From NCBI GenBank assembly GCA_031396835.1, contig JANNLO010000273.1, positions 1 through 24,132 of the forward strand: a stretch of 24,132 nucleotides of DNA, read 5' to 3'. The position numbers and the translations under genes were made by a program. Below, in pieces: positions 1 to 8,109 of this stretch. Origin of the DNA: Snowella sp031396835 (GTDB taxonomy: Bacteria > Cyanobacteriota > Cyanobacteriia > Cyanobacteriales > Microcystaceae). The notes beneath the pieces were generated by a model. That model made no database searches and was not told the origin of the DNA. It saw only the letters and a program-made list of their open reading frames with translations. Position 1 is the first letter of the stretch, and the number at the start of each line of letters is the position of its first letter.

Positions 1-2
1 GT

Positions 3-428
3 TGTGGTTGGTTTGATGGGGTAATTGGACGCTATGCTGTTAGCATTAATGGTTTAGATTGTCTAGCGATTACTAAATTAGATGTTTTAGACGAACTAGA
101 TGAAATTAATGTTTGCGTTGCTTATGAACTTGATGGCAAAATCTGTGATCATTTTCCTGGAAATGCGATTGAGTTTGCGCGCTGTAACCCCATTTACAAA
201 ACTTTGCCTGGTTGGAAACAATCTACGGAAGAGTGTCGCACGCTTAAAGATTTGCCCAAGCAGGCCTTAGATTACCTCAAATTTTTAGCGGAATTGATGG
301 CTGTGCCTATTGCGATCGTTTCGTTGGGCGCGAGTCGAGATCAGACCATTATTGTCGAAGATCCCATTCATGGGCCAAAACGAGCTTTGTTGCACACTAA
401 TGGCACCCCCGTAGAAGCGGCAAGTTAG
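3..428 (+). CDS. purA: Adenylosuccinate synthetase, C-terminal part (5' end outside window)
   Basis: Joins IMP and aspartate using GTP to give adenylosuccinate, the first committed step from IMP to AMP, in the cytoplasm. The reading frame is open from base 3 and begins inside the protein with CGWFDGVIGRY, matching the conserved CGW.D segment of PurA. It continues through AITKLDVLD, the guanine-binding TKLD region, and CVAYELDGK, and ends with VSLGASRDQTI, the conserved (V/I)S.G..R..TI end of the family. About 141 residues are visible, roughly the last third of a protein usually near 430-450 residues. The next gene, rplY, starts 61 bases downstream on the same strand and is probably co-transcribed. 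Only truncation by the window edge prevents full assessment. Confidence 0.95.
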   Translation, partial: CGWFDGVIGRYAVSINGLDCLAITKLDVLDELDEINVCVAYELDGKICDHFPGNAIEFARCNPIYKTLPGWKQSTEECRTLKDLPKQALDYLKFLAELMAVPIAIVSLGASRDQTIIVEDPIHGPKRALLHTNGTPVEAAS

Positions 429-489
429 GCGATTTGCACTCTTTTTCTATTTTCAAAAAACTGTTAACCTTTATCATTAGCCAATTCCT

Positions 490-813
490 ATGTCTCTTAC
501 CATTGAATGTCAAAAACGTGTGGAAAATATTAAACCTAATGCTTTACGCCGTGAAGGATTAGTTCCTGTGAATCTCTATGGTCATAAAGGAGCAGAATCC
601 GTTTCTTTAATGGTTAATACCAAAGACGCGACTAACCTTCTTAAAAAAGCAAAAGCCAATAAGACTTTAATCGACCTTAAGGTTCCTGAATTGTCTTGGG
701 AAGGAAAAGCTGTAATCCGAGAAATTCAAGCTCATCCTTGGAAAAAAACCCTTTATCATCTAAGTTTTTTCTATATTGCTAATCCCGAATCCTTTGAAAC
801 GGAAGCTGAATAA
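490..813 (+). CDS. rplY: 50S ribosomal protein bL25
   Basis: Component of the large ribosomal subunit that binds 5S rRNA. The 107-residue product opens with a typical bL25 core: an N-terminal strand, the R.EGL.P.NLYG motif (residues 21-31), then a beta-barrel ending in IREIQAHPWKKTLYHLSFF, which corresponds to the V..(I/V)Q.HP....(I/L)H.DF pattern. It is the short form without the extra C-terminal CTC/TL5 domain found in many bacteria, apart from a short acidic tail. The ATG at 490 is the natural start. It lies between purA and a strong terminator at 854-889, so the two genes look like one transcription unit. Ribosomal L25 beside purA is, as I recall, a common cyanobacterial arrangement. Confidence 0.93.
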   Translation: MSLTIECQKRVENIKPNALRREGLVPVNLYGHKGAESVSLMVNTKDATNLLKKAKANKTLIDLKVPELSWEGKAVIREIQAHPWKKTLYHLSFFYIANPESFETEAE

Positions 814-853
814 TCTAAGTTTGCGATCAGCTTAATGCTCGAACTCAATTAAT

Positions 854-889
854 GGGGATAGAAAAATCAATCATCTATCCTCTTTTTTT
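854..889 (+). terminator. Intrinsic terminator after rplY
   Basis: GGGGATAG (854-861) pairs with CTATCCTC (875-882) over 8 bp with one G.U pair, and seven T follow at once (883-889). It separates the purA-rplY unit from the exosortase locus. Confidence 0.85.
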
Positions 890-913
890 AGGTTCATTCT
901 CATTTACAATAAG

Positions 914-941
914 TTGAATAATTTTTTTGATGAAATATTGT
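914..941 (+). promoter_or_regulatory. Possible sigma-70-type promoter for the exosortase locus
   Basis: TTGAAT (914-919), a 16-base spacer and TATTGT (936-941). Each box matches 4 of 6 consensus bases. It lies between the rplY terminator and the exosortase start at 981, where a new promoter is needed. The match is modest and the region is AT-rich, so this is tentative. Confidence 0.3.
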
Positions 942-980
942 GACTTAATGTTTATGTTCGATAAACCTTGATCAAAGCTT

Positions 981-1835
981 ATGGAAAAACTTTTACTGCT
1001 ACTGCCAACCGTTGGTGATCTGAAAACACCTAAGTTTTGGTTATTAGGACTTGCGGGTTGTCTTGTTGCCATACATTTCACCTTGGTGGATAGAATAAAT
1101 GAACCCAATTTTTTAGGATTAAGTATTCTTATTTGGTTTGCAGTTGGTTCTTTGATTAATCGTAAACAGCAATCTCTCAAGTTAGACAGTGATATTTTCT
1201 CCACTTTATTAGGCGGAATTTTAATTCTAATTATTTTAATGCGGATGTCTAGTGCAACACTAAATCCAGGCTTGAGTTTTATTCCGATTTTAGGCGGATT
1301 GGGTTTAGCATTATTAGCTTCTGGTTTTCAAGGAATTTCTCAATATTGGCGTGAACTAATTATTTTAGGACTTTTAGCTATCCCTAAAGAATTAGGTCTG
1401 GGAATATTTAATATTTCTCATTTCTTATCTTTATTAATTACGAAAATTCTTGGTTTTATTTTTTGGTATATCGGTTTTCAAGTTGCAGTTCAGGGCAATC
1501 AACTACTTTTTGCTTCTGGAGGTATTGTTATTAGCGATGCTTGTACAGGAGTTAATAATCTTGTTTATTTAGTCCAAGTTTCTATTATTTTTCTGCTCCT
1601 ATTCCCTTTATCTAAACGCAAAAATATTATATTGGTTCCCTTTGTTGCCTTAATCTTAGCTTTTTTGATGAACCTAGTTCGGCTGTCTCTTTTAGCAGTT
1701 CTCGCTCCCACTAATCTAGAAGCATTTGAATATTGGCATGAAGGAACAGGTTCCTTAGCTTTCACCCTAACAGTTGTGATTATCTTTGGTTTTTATTATC
1801 TTTTTCTATTACAATGGGAAAATCTAAAGTCATGA
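981..1835 (+). CDS. crtA: Cyanoexosortase A (membrane cysteine transpeptidase-like sorting enzyme)
   Basis: Exosortases are multi-pass inner-membrane enzymes thought to recognise and cleave C-terminal PEP-CTERM signals so that exported proteins reach the surface or matrix. This 284-residue protein is almost entirely hydrophobic helices and holds the three expected catalytic residues in order: Cys188 in DACTGVNNL, Arg234 in NLVRLSLL and His253 in YWHEGTG. Their context and the following associated-protein gene fit the cyanobacterial type A subfamily. The symbol is the one I recall for cyanoexosortase A and should not be confused with the carotenoid gene crtA. The ATG at 981 gives a sensible N-terminal helix. 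The stop overlaps the next ATG by 4 bases (ATGA), indicating translational coupling. A PEP-CTERM substrate lies 1.8 kb downstream on the same strand. Confidence 0.88.
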   Translation: MEKLLLLLPTVGDLKTPKFWLLGLAGCLVAIHFTLVDRINEPNFLGLSILIWFAVGSLINRKQQSLKLDSDIFSTLLGGILILIILMRMSSATLNPGLSFIPILGGLGLALLASGFQGISQYWRELIILGLLAIPKELGLGIFNISHFLSLLITKILGFIFWYIGFQVAVQGNQLLFASGGIVISDACTGVNNLVYLVQVSIIFLLLFPLSKRKNIILVPFVALILAFLMNLVRLSLLAVLAPTNLEAFEYWHEGTGSLAFTLTVVIIFGFYYLFLLQWENLKS

Positions 1836-2584
1836 CATTATCAAGTAATCAAGATAAAATAGATGAAAAATTAGTTTTAAATTCTCCTAACTCAGAATCT
1901 TGGACTTTATTTCGGCGTATTGTATTGGCAATTCTTTTAGGAAGTGCAGCAATAACTTTAATAAAAGTTGCTTTTTTCCCATCATCTAGTCAAACTCCTT
2001 CTCTTGTTTTTCCAGATAACATTCCGCTCCCTGAATGGGAGTTAGAAAAAAGTTCAGAAACAGGCATAAATTCCCAAATTTCTCAACCTGAAATCGACAA
2101 ATTATTTGGTTTTGTTAACGGGAAATCTTACCAATATCGACAAGGAAAAAAAGTTTTAAAGATCGATATGAGATATTTTGCGCCAAGTGTCGGTGATGTT
2201 TCGGCCTATTTTGGTCATTACAACAAAAAGACATTAATTCCTGCTTCTTTAATAATTAGAGAGAAAACTAATATTGGTTATTACGGTCTTTTTACTAACA
2301 ATCAACAAACTCATTTAACAACTTGTTTAACGCCTCGTGGTGGTAATATTTTTAAGCGAGAACAGTTTCTTCAAGTCCGCTATAGTTCAGACCTGCGAGT
2401 GGAACGTTTTTTACCTTGGGCTATTGGGCGATCGCCGCTTTTAGATAACCGTTGTTTATGGATTTATATGTCTTTAACTGGAACCGATAAAAATACTTCG
2501 TCGTCTGATTATTTAGCCCTAGAAAAGATCTGGTTATCTTGGAATAAATGGTGGCAACCAGAGTTTGAAAAGTTCCATCCCTAG
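1832..2584 (+). CDS. Cyanoexosortase A system-associated protein
   Basis: The product has about 250 residues with one N-terminal membrane helix (about residues 29-47, after a polar start) and a soluble domain predicted to lie outside the cytoplasm. Exosortases are commonly followed by a single-pass partner of the EpsI/DUF3485 type, and this protein's position, size and topology fit the partner known for cyanoexosortase A. Visible features include a Trp-rich C-terminus and two cysteines (TTCL, NRCLW) that could form a disulphide. I chose the ATG at 1832 because it overlaps the exosortase stop as ATGA. An in-frame ATG at 1814 would add six residues. The molecular role is not established; stabilising the exosortase or presenting substrate is inference. 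Confidence 0.8.
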   Translation: MTLSSNQDKIDEKLVLNSPNSESWTLFRRIVLAILLGSAAITLIKVAFFPSSSQTPSLVFPDNIPLPEWELEKSSETGINSQISQPEIDKLFGFVNGKSYQYRQGKKVLKIDMRYFAPSVGDVSAYFGHYNKKTLIPASLIIREKTNIGYYGLFTNNQQTHLTTCLTPRGGNIFKREQFLQVRYSSDLRVERFLPWAIGRSPLLDNRCLWIYMSLTGTDKNTSSSDYLALEKIWLSWNKWWQPEFEKFHP

Positions 2585-2638
2585 TTTAAACTTTAAGATT
2601 AAATTCCTTCATTCACAACCCATCATTACTAACAATTT

Positions 2639-3373
2639 ATGTTTCCTTTAGACGACGATAGTTTTAACAGACAAGCAGAAGATATCAAAGAAATTGATTT
2701 CAGTTTCCGACAAGCTGTTGGCATTTTGCGATGGTTGGGCTACGGTTTTTTGCTATTTACCTTATTCGACTGGGCTGATACCTTAACTCCCCTACAATTT
2801 ATGAATCCCAGTTGGGAATTTCAGACAATCGGTGCTTTAGTCGAAAAAGTTGTCGTTCCCTTGATGGGATTTGCGCTAATTTTTACAGGTGCAACAATGG
2901 GAAGAAGCCGATGGGAATTAAGATTTTTACGTGTTTTATCTTGGTTCGCATTAGTCCTTGGTCTTCTTTATTGTTTAATGCTTCCTTTGGGCATAATTAA
3001 TACCGTTCGCCTTAATGAAATTGGCAAGACCCAGGTGACGGCGCAATTAGATAAACAAATGGCACAAATTAAGGAAGTAAAAAGCCAATTAGCTTCCATC
3101 ACAAATCCCGAACAACTCCAACAAGTTTTAACTACCTTACAAAAAGGCGGAATTGCAATTACACCCAAACCAGGAGAATCGGTAGAAACTATTAAAAAAG
3201 ACCTTTTTACTTTTATGTCGGGTGCCGAAGAACGCTTAAAAACGCAAGCAAAAACAACTCGATCTGCTCAAGAATTAGCATTACTTAAACGTTCCGTAAA
3301 ATGGAATTTGGGTGCATTGGTCTCAGGAGTTTGGTTTATCGGTATTTGGCGCATGAGTCGCTGGGCAAGATAA
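2639..3373 (+). CDS. HpsJ-like membrane protein, exosortase-associated
   Basis: The 244-residue protein has three membrane helices (about residues 27-50, 66-88 and 97-121), a polar, helix-forming stretch (about 125-215, rich in K, Q and E and probably coiled coil) and a last helix (about 222-238). This layout and the pattern around NPSWEFQTIGALVEKVVVPL match the HpsJ-like family, named from the hormogonium polysaccharide (hps) locus of filamentous cyanobacteria and often found beside exosortases. It starts 54 bases after the associated-protein gene and is probably in the same operon. A role in exopolysaccharide or surface-protein export is suggested by family and context only. A second member of the family is at 9379-10185, and both carry the P.W....G..V......P..G pattern. 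Confidence 0.75.
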   Translation: MFPLDDDSFNRQAEDIKEIDFSFRQAVGILRWLGYGFLLFTLFDWADTLTPLQFMNPSWEFQTIGALVEKVVVPLMGFALIFTGATMGRSRWELRFLRVLSWFALVLGLLYCLMLPLGIINTVRLNEIGKTQVTAQLDKQMAQIKEVKSQLASITNPEQLQQVLTTLQKGGIAITPKPGESVETIKKDLFTFMSGAEERLKTQAKTTRSAQELALLKRSVKWNLGALVSGVWFIGIWRMSRWAR

Positions 3374-3477
3374 GCGTTTAAAAAATTTGTAATAGCTCAA
3401 CAAAACACTATTCAACTAGTTTATATTTTTGCTTAATATTTTCTGAATTTTCTTCAATCATAAACATGAAACTTTTA

Positions 3478-3506
3478 TTGCAAAATAAAGGTCTTTCGAT
3501 TATGAT
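3478..3506 (+). promoter_or_regulatory. Putative sigma-70-type promoter of the PEP-CTERM gene
   Basis: TTGCAA (3478-3483), a 17-base spacer and TATGAT (3501-3506), close to consensus with ideal spacing. Transcription would start near 3513, giving a leader of about 78 bases. This suggests the sorted protein can be expressed apart from the exosortase operon. Confidence 0.5.
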
Positions 3507-3590
3507 ACCTAATAGAATTCTCTCGAATTTTACTTTTTTACTTAATCTATTTAATTCATCTTTATTGATGATGAGGAGTTAAACTTAACA

Positions 3591-4148
3591 ATGAATTTCA
3601 AAAATTTTTCTCTAGGATTAGCTCTAACAGGCTTAGGTGTAATGGCTTTAAGCACAGAAGCTCAAGCCTATCAATTCAATTTTTTGAATGTGGCTGCTGC
3701 TGGTGGTGGTTTGAATAATTACAACTTTGAATTTGTAACTCAAGGGCCCGGAGACAGTATTGCAGCTGGTCAGCAGTTGATTCTCGAGGGATTCACTGGG
3801 GTAGCAGGCTTAGCAACCTCTCCTGTAACAGATAATGTGTCAGGTGTTTTGCCTAGTAATTTTGGTTTTGCCGCCAGTGGTATAACTCCTACTTCTGCTA
3901 CTTTTACTGCTTTAGCCAATGTATCCTTAATTCCTGGTAATATTCGTTACCAAACTTTTACCGTGACAGCCGCAGATGTTCCTACTGGTGAGGTTAATCC
4001 AAGTTTCCCTGGTCCTAACAATCCTCTTGCTCCTACTCCTGTTCCTGAACCTTTCACCATTTTGGGTTCCTTGGCAGCTTTAGGGTTTGGTTCGCGTTTT
4101 CAGAAAGAGTTTGCTAAGAAACAAGCAGCTAATTCTGAAAAAGCTTAA
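3591..4148 (+). CDS. Secreted protein with cyanobacterial PEP-CTERM sorting signal
   Basis: The 185-residue product has an N-terminal signal peptide (hydrophobic stretch about residues 7-21, likely cleaved after AQA at residue 26). A Gly/Thr/Ala-rich beta-type body of no recognised enzyme family follows, then a low-complexity Pro linker. The C-terminus is a tripartite sorting signal: PEP at 152-154 followed by FTILG, a short hydrophobic segment (LAALGFG), and a basic tail with FQKEFAKK. This PEP-x-TILG...GFG...FKK pattern is the cyanobacterial subclass of PEP-CTERM. An AGGAG ribosome-binding site precedes the ATG by about 12 bases. Position beside cyanoexosortase A makes it a probable substrate. 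The function of the mature protein is unknown; a matrix or surface role is inference. Its stop overlaps that of the convergent protease gene. Confidence 0.88.
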   Translation: MNFKNFSLGLALTGLGVMALSTEAQAYQFNFLNVAAAGGGLNNYNFEFVTQGPGDSIAAGQQLILEGFTGVAGLATSPVTDNVSGVLPSNFGFAASGITPTSATFTALANVSLIPGNIRYQTFTVTAADVPTGEVNPSFPGPNNPLAPTPVPEPFTILGSLAALGFGSRFQKEFAKKQAANSEKA

Positions 4149-4891
4149 TTTTTAGGTATCAGCCAACCTAATCGTGTTGATTGTTCATAAATTTTAATGA
4201 GCGTATTAATGTCCCTTATAGAAATAGGGGACGATTTTTTTGTTTGTGAATAATACATGACATCATTTTCGACGGGACTATGACCCCAAATTCCTAGCGC
4301 ATGGCCAAGTTCATGACGAATAGCGGCTAGAGTAGCGGTTTGACTGAGGCCAGGTTTAATTTGAATGGTCATGCGATTTTTTATAATAATCGGCTCAACT
4401 TCTCTCAAATAAAATTGATAACGAGTTTGGGCAGTTCGGGCGCGGGGAAGTTGGCTCTGTCCTGTTGCTGGGTCAAGATTTTTTCCTAGAGGTGGTTCTG
4501 TGCGTTGAATCAGAATATCGGCTTCTTGAGGATCTTGAGTTTCTGTTAATGGCAAATAAATATTCCATTCCGCGATCGCCTGCAAGACGGACTCTGTCCA
4601 TTGTTGAAAACGTTGAGAACTAGCAGATAAATCCGCAAAATTAGAGGGACGATCTAGATAAACTTTAATAGGAAACTCAGACCAAATCAAATATCCCAAA
4701 GGCGTGGGTTTAATTTGCTCAAAATAATCGCCTATTTTTGCTTGAGAAGAAAGCTTTTTTAAGGTAACGGGTAAGGGATGAACTTGAAGCGGTGGAAGAG
4801 ATTCCGCATTTTCAGCCGTGACCGATAAGGATTTAAAAAGAACAAAAAATAGACTGGAAATCAAGACCAGCCTTAAATAAAATTTTTTCAC
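4145..4891 (-). CDS. Predicted secreted zinc metalloprotease (matrixin-like metzincin)
   Basis: The 248-residue protein has an N-terminal signal peptide (hydrophobic residues about 8-24, possible cleavage after VTA). Its zinc site HELGHALGIWGH (residues 193-204) is the full metzincin HExxHxxGxxH motif: three zinc-binding histidines (193, 197, 204) and catalytic Glu194. A Met-turn follows at VMYY (Met212). The upstream segment AIAEWN.YLPL...... EADI is typical of matrixin-like proteases. No PEP-CTERM signal or C-terminal membrane helix is present, so it is probably released or periplasmic. The substrate is unknown. It begins 4 bases after secG and so is most likely the last gene of a gpmI-secG-protease transcript. 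It converges on the PEP-CTERM gene, sharing the bases TTAA for both stop codons. Confidence 0.8.
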   Translation of the reverse strand: MKKFYLRLVLISSLFFVLFKSLSVTAENAESLPPLQVHPLPVTLKKLSSQAKIGDYFEQIKPTPLGYLIWSEFPIKVYLDRPSNFADLSASSQRFQQWTESVLQAIAEWNIYLPLTETQDPQEADILIQRTEPPLGKNLDPATGQSQLPRARTAQTRYQFYLREVEPIIIKNRMTIQIKPGLSQTATLAAIRHELGHALGIWGHSPVENDVMYYSQTKKSSPISIRDINTLIKIYEQSTRLGWLIPKN

Positions 4892-4895
4892 GTTT

Positions 4896-5129
4896 TTATT
4901 TAGCTAACCAGCCAGCACTAAGCACCACCGTTAGACTCATAAAAATACTACTCAAAGTCCAGGTAATTTGATTGAGAGTTTTTTCGGCACTTTTAGCACT
5001 GGTAAATAATTGAGATTGCCCACCAATACCGCCTAATCCATCACCTTTAGGACTATGAAGTAAGACGAGTATAATTAATAAAGCAGCAGAGACAGTCCAA
5101 ATAATACGAATCACATCGACAAGGGCCAT
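4896..5129 (-). CDS. secG: Preprotein translocase subunit SecG
   Basis: Small membrane subunit of the SecYEG channel that assists SecA-driven export. The 77-residue protein has two membrane helices (about 8-24 and 53-73) joined by a Gly-rich loop. It shows the SecG signature LVLLHSPKGDGLGGIGGQS with the following F.S.......L...T sequence. Length and topology are normal for the family. It lies between gpmI (50-base gap) and the secreted metalloprotease (4-base gap) on the same strand. Co-transcription with an exported protease is fitting but may be chance, since gpmI-secG pairs are, as far as I recall, widespread in cyanobacteria. Confidence 0.92.
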   Translation of the reverse strand: MALVDVIRIIWTVSAALLIILVLLHSPKGDGLGGIGGQSQLFTSAKSAEKTLNQITWTLSSIFMSLTVVLSAGWLAK

Positions 5130-5179
5130 AAGATTAATTTTCTTCAGAAAACGACAAGATGATTAGATTTTGATTAAAT

Positions 5180-6778
5180 TTAACAAGAAATACGAACAGG
5201 AGTACGAGCCACTTTAGTTTCCACAACAAGAGTCTCAATTAAAGATTCACCAGTCATTTCCACTGGCTTGGGTAATTGCAAAATATCCAGAATTGTTGGA
5301 GCAATATCTGCTAATTTTCCGCCTTTGTGTAGTTTAACATCCCCTCCATGGCCCATGATTCTTATTCCTTCGCCTTCCACTAAAATCAAAGGAACAGGAT
5401 TTGTTGTGTGAGCCGTCCAAGGATTACCTCCTTCATCGCTCATATATTCGGCGTTGCCATGATCTGCTGTGATAATCGCAGTCCCGCCCATTTTGCTGAT
5501 ACTCGTCAACAATTGACCTAAACAATGATCTACCGTTTGAACACCGATAATCGCGGCTTCTAGATTTCCTGTGTGGCCGACCATATCAGGATTGGCGTAG
5601 TTAATCACCACCAGTCCATAAATTCCTTTTTCAATGGCAGTGCAAGCAACATCTGTCACCTTGGCCGCAGACATTGCAGGAGACTTATCATAGGTGGCAA
5701 CCATCGGGCTTTGAACCATTTCTCGATCTTCGCCTTCAAAAGGATTTTCTAAGCCACCATTGAAAAAATAGGTGACGTGGGGATATTTTTCAGTTTCAGC
5801 CGTGCGAAATTGTTTGATTCCCTCTCTAGCAATTACTTCTCCGAGAATATTGTTGAGATTTTGGGGTTCAAAGGCCACTTTAACAGGCAAATGGGGATCA
5901 TATTGGGTAAAAGTTGCAAAGCTAAGCGGCTCTATTTTTTCTCGTTCAAAACCATCAAAATTGCGATTCAACAAGGCATAACACATTTGTCGCGATCGAT
6001 CAGGACGGAAATTAAAGAAAATTACACCGTCTTCGGGTTCAATTGCACCTGTTGTGATTCGGGTTGGGGGAATAAATTCATCGGTGACATCCTGGGCATA
6101 ATAATCTTTTAAAACTTGGATCGCATTTCTTCCATCTCCCACGCCTTCGGTGGTGATTATGTCATAAGCTTTTTTAATCCTGTCCCAACGGCGATCGCGA
6201 TCCATTGCAAAATAGCGTCCACTCAAGGTAGAAATGCGACCAATTCCAATTTTATCTAGATGATTTTGGATTTTAGTCAACGCGCTAATGCCTTCGGTGG
6301 TGTGGGTATCTCGACCATCGGTTATGGCATGAACACAAACATTACTCACGCCTTTTAATTGAGCGAGATCTAACAAACCCAACAAATGATCTAAATGGGA
6401 ATGTACCCCACCTTCAGAACAAAGACCGATCAAATGGAGTTTACTCTGGCGTTGACAAATTTCATTGCAAATATTGACTAATACGGAATTTTCAAATAGG
6501 CTTTGATCTTCAACCGCATCCGAAATTCTCACTAATTCTTGGGGAACAATTCGACCAGCTCCTAAATTAAGGTGGCCAACTTCTGAATTTCCCATTTGTC
6601 CTTTGGGAAGGCCAACATCCTTTCCAGAGGTATTAATCAAGGTGAACGGATAAGTTGCCATTAAACTATCCATGATTGGAGTATTAGCCAAGGCGATCGC
6701 GTTAGCTCGTTCATTTTGACGATAACCCCAACCGTCTAGAATAACTAACACCACCGGAGAAACAGGTGACTGCGCCAT
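5180..6778 (-). CDS. gpmI: 2,3-bisphosphoglycerate-independent phosphoglycerate mutase
   Basis: Interconverts 3- and 2-phosphoglycerate in glycolysis using two manganese ions and a phosphoserine intermediate, in the cytoplasm. The 532-residue sequence has all family landmarks: metal ligand Asp15 in VILDGWGYR, catalytic Ser65 in GQMGNSEVGHLNLGAGR, the substrate loop with DGRDT and SGRYFAMDRDRRWDR, FRPDRSRQM, TADHGNAE near the second metal site, and AHTTNPVP. It is slightly longer than the usual 510 or so because of a C-terminal tail (VETKVARTPVRISC). The ATG at 6778 gives MAQSPVSPVVLVILDG. It is the first gene of a probable gpmI-secG-protease unit. A decayed transposon lies upstream without touching the gene. 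Confidence 0.97.
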   Translation of the reverse strand: MAQSPVSPVVLVILDGWGYRQNERANAIALANTPIMDSLMATYPFTLINTSGKDVGLPKGQMGNSEVGHLNLGAGRIVPQELVRISDAVEDQSLFENSVLVNICNEICQRQSKLHLIGLCSEGGVHSHLDHLLGLLDLAQLKGVSNVCVHAITDGRDTHTTEGISALTKIQNHLDKIGIGRISTLSGRYFAMDRDRRWDRIKKAYDIITTEGVGDGRNAIQVLKDYYAQDVTDEFIPPTRITTGAIEPEDGVIFFNFRPDRSRQMCYALLNRNFDGFEREKIEPLSFATFTQYDPHLPVKVAFEPQNLNNILGEVIAREGIKQFRTAETEKYPHVTYFFNGGLENPFEGEDREMVQSPMVATYDKSPAMSAAKVTDVACTAIEKGIYGLVVINYANPDMVGHTGNLEAAIIGVQTVDHCLGQLLTSISKMGGTAIITADHGNAEYMSDEGGNPWTAHTTNPVPLILVEGEGIRIMGHGGDVKLHKGGKLADIAPTILDILQLPKPVEMTGESLIETLVVETKVARTPVRISC

Positions 6779-7087
6779 GTTAATTGCCCTATTTGTTCAG
6801 TTAGCTTTCTTTATGAACATAGATGATACCACTGACTGATGTTTTTGTCTGTTTAATATCATGAGGAACGCTCGTAAAATAGAATTTTATTTTCAATACA
6901 GACATAAATGATTTACTCGAGTTGTGAACCAAGAAAAGAAAAATTTAGTCTAGAATTTACCATAGAGCATTCCTTTAGTCTTTGATTTGTGGTACAAAGT
7001 AGAACTTTACGCTCAAAAGAGAATCCGAAACTAAAAACTGTCTCCAAATGTTATGATTCAACGAAAATTTATTATTTTATTAGTTCA
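6779..7087. other. Non-coding stretch between gpmI and the TnpB relic
   Basis: About 310 bases, AT-rich, holding the upstream region of gpmI (- strand) and presumably the left end of the decayed insertion sequence. The TnpB frame stays open upstream to 6989, but those residues do not resemble TnpB. I see no clear inverted repeat, RNA gene or strong promoter. Confidence 0.5.
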
Positions 7088-7932
7088 ATGCTGCTAGGTT
7101 TTAAAACTAAGTTAAAACTTAATAACCAACAAAAAACTTTGATTTCTAGACACACAGTTTATGGACATTGGATTTTTAATTGGGCATTAAAAGCTTGGAT
7201 TGAAACCTATAAAGAAGGACTTAAACCAACAGCTAATAAGCTAAAAAAGTTCTACACAAATTATGTCAAACCTGATTATTCTTGGCAATCTCAATTATCA
7301 TAAGAGAGTCTATCAATCTGCTTTTCAAGATTTAGATAATGCCTTTAAACCTTTTTTTAAATTAAAGGAACAGGTTATCCTAAGTTTAAAAAGAAAGGAA
7401 TTAATGATAGTTTTACTCTCGATAATTGTGGAAAATAGATAAATTTAGGGTCAACGAGAACCAAGTTACCCTTTATTGGATTTGTATCTACCTGCGAATC
7501 TTTGCCCAAATGTCAAGTTAAAAAAGTCACATTAACAAAAGTTGGTGAAGATTGGTTTATTTCTTTTACTTATGAATAAGAGAGACCCATTACTTCAAAA
7601 AAATCATCGATAGTCGGAGTAGATTTAGGAATTAAAACTTTAGCGACTTTGGGTAATGGTGAAGTATTTCCTAACTTGAAACCCTATAAAAAGATCGCTC
7701 AAAAATTAGCACAACTTCGACAACAGTTGACCGATGGTTTCCGAGTTTTAAGACTTGTTCCAGCTGTGGCGCAATTAAAAGTGAATTATCCTTATCAGAG
7801 TCGGTTTCCCTTTGTGAATGTGGCTTAGAAATTGATAGAAACTTAAATGCGGCCAGAGTTTTAGCGAATCAGGCGGTGAGCTATTATACCGTGTTAGCTT
7901 ATGGACAGAGTGCCGCCGACGGTTCTGGTTGA
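7088..7932 (+). pseudogene. Decayed TnpB (IS200/IS605-family RNA-guided nuclease), with frameshifts and internal deletion
   Basis: TnpB proteins are transposon-encoded RNA-guided nucleases, ancestors of Cas12. The frame starts at ATG 7088 (MLLGFKTKLKLNNQQKTL), a normal TnpB N-terminus with a NWALKAWIETYKEG helix, and stops at 7301. Homology continues in another frame (YQSAFQDLDNAF, from 7311), returns to the first frame at 7373 (GYPKFKKKGINDSFTLDN), shifts again near 7430-7470, and meets an in-frame TAA at 7577. RuvC-I is readable as VGVDLGIKTLATL (7613-7651). After LAQLRQQL (to about 7730) the middle, including the RuvC-II glutamate region, is missing. The zinc finger (CSSCG...CECG) and RuvC-III (DRNLNAARV) follow in a third frame, to TGA at 7930-7932. 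No tnpA is present. At least four frameshifts, a premature stop and the deletion rule out activity. Confidence 0.88.
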
Positions 7933-8109
7933 ATCAAGAAGTAAACCTCAATGTGACTTAATATTTCGCTTTGTATCAGTTTTATGTAGCAAAAGGTTAT
8001 TCTAAAAAACTCGAAATCTTGCTTGAATTGATTTTGTAAGAATAACAGGAACGCGATTTGCAACTTTTTTTAAACCAGACTTTTCCGATTATTGGTTAGG
8101 ATAGAAATT

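Noticed and set aside
875..1204. Long - strand reading frame over the start of the exosortase gene
   Set aside because: It overlaps the rplY terminator and a gene with clear catalytic motifs on the other strand, and its product has no recognisable features.
8092..8109. TTG start for the PIN-TRAM protein
   Set aside because: ATG 8110 is preceded by a better ribosome-binding sequence and gives a clean first helix.
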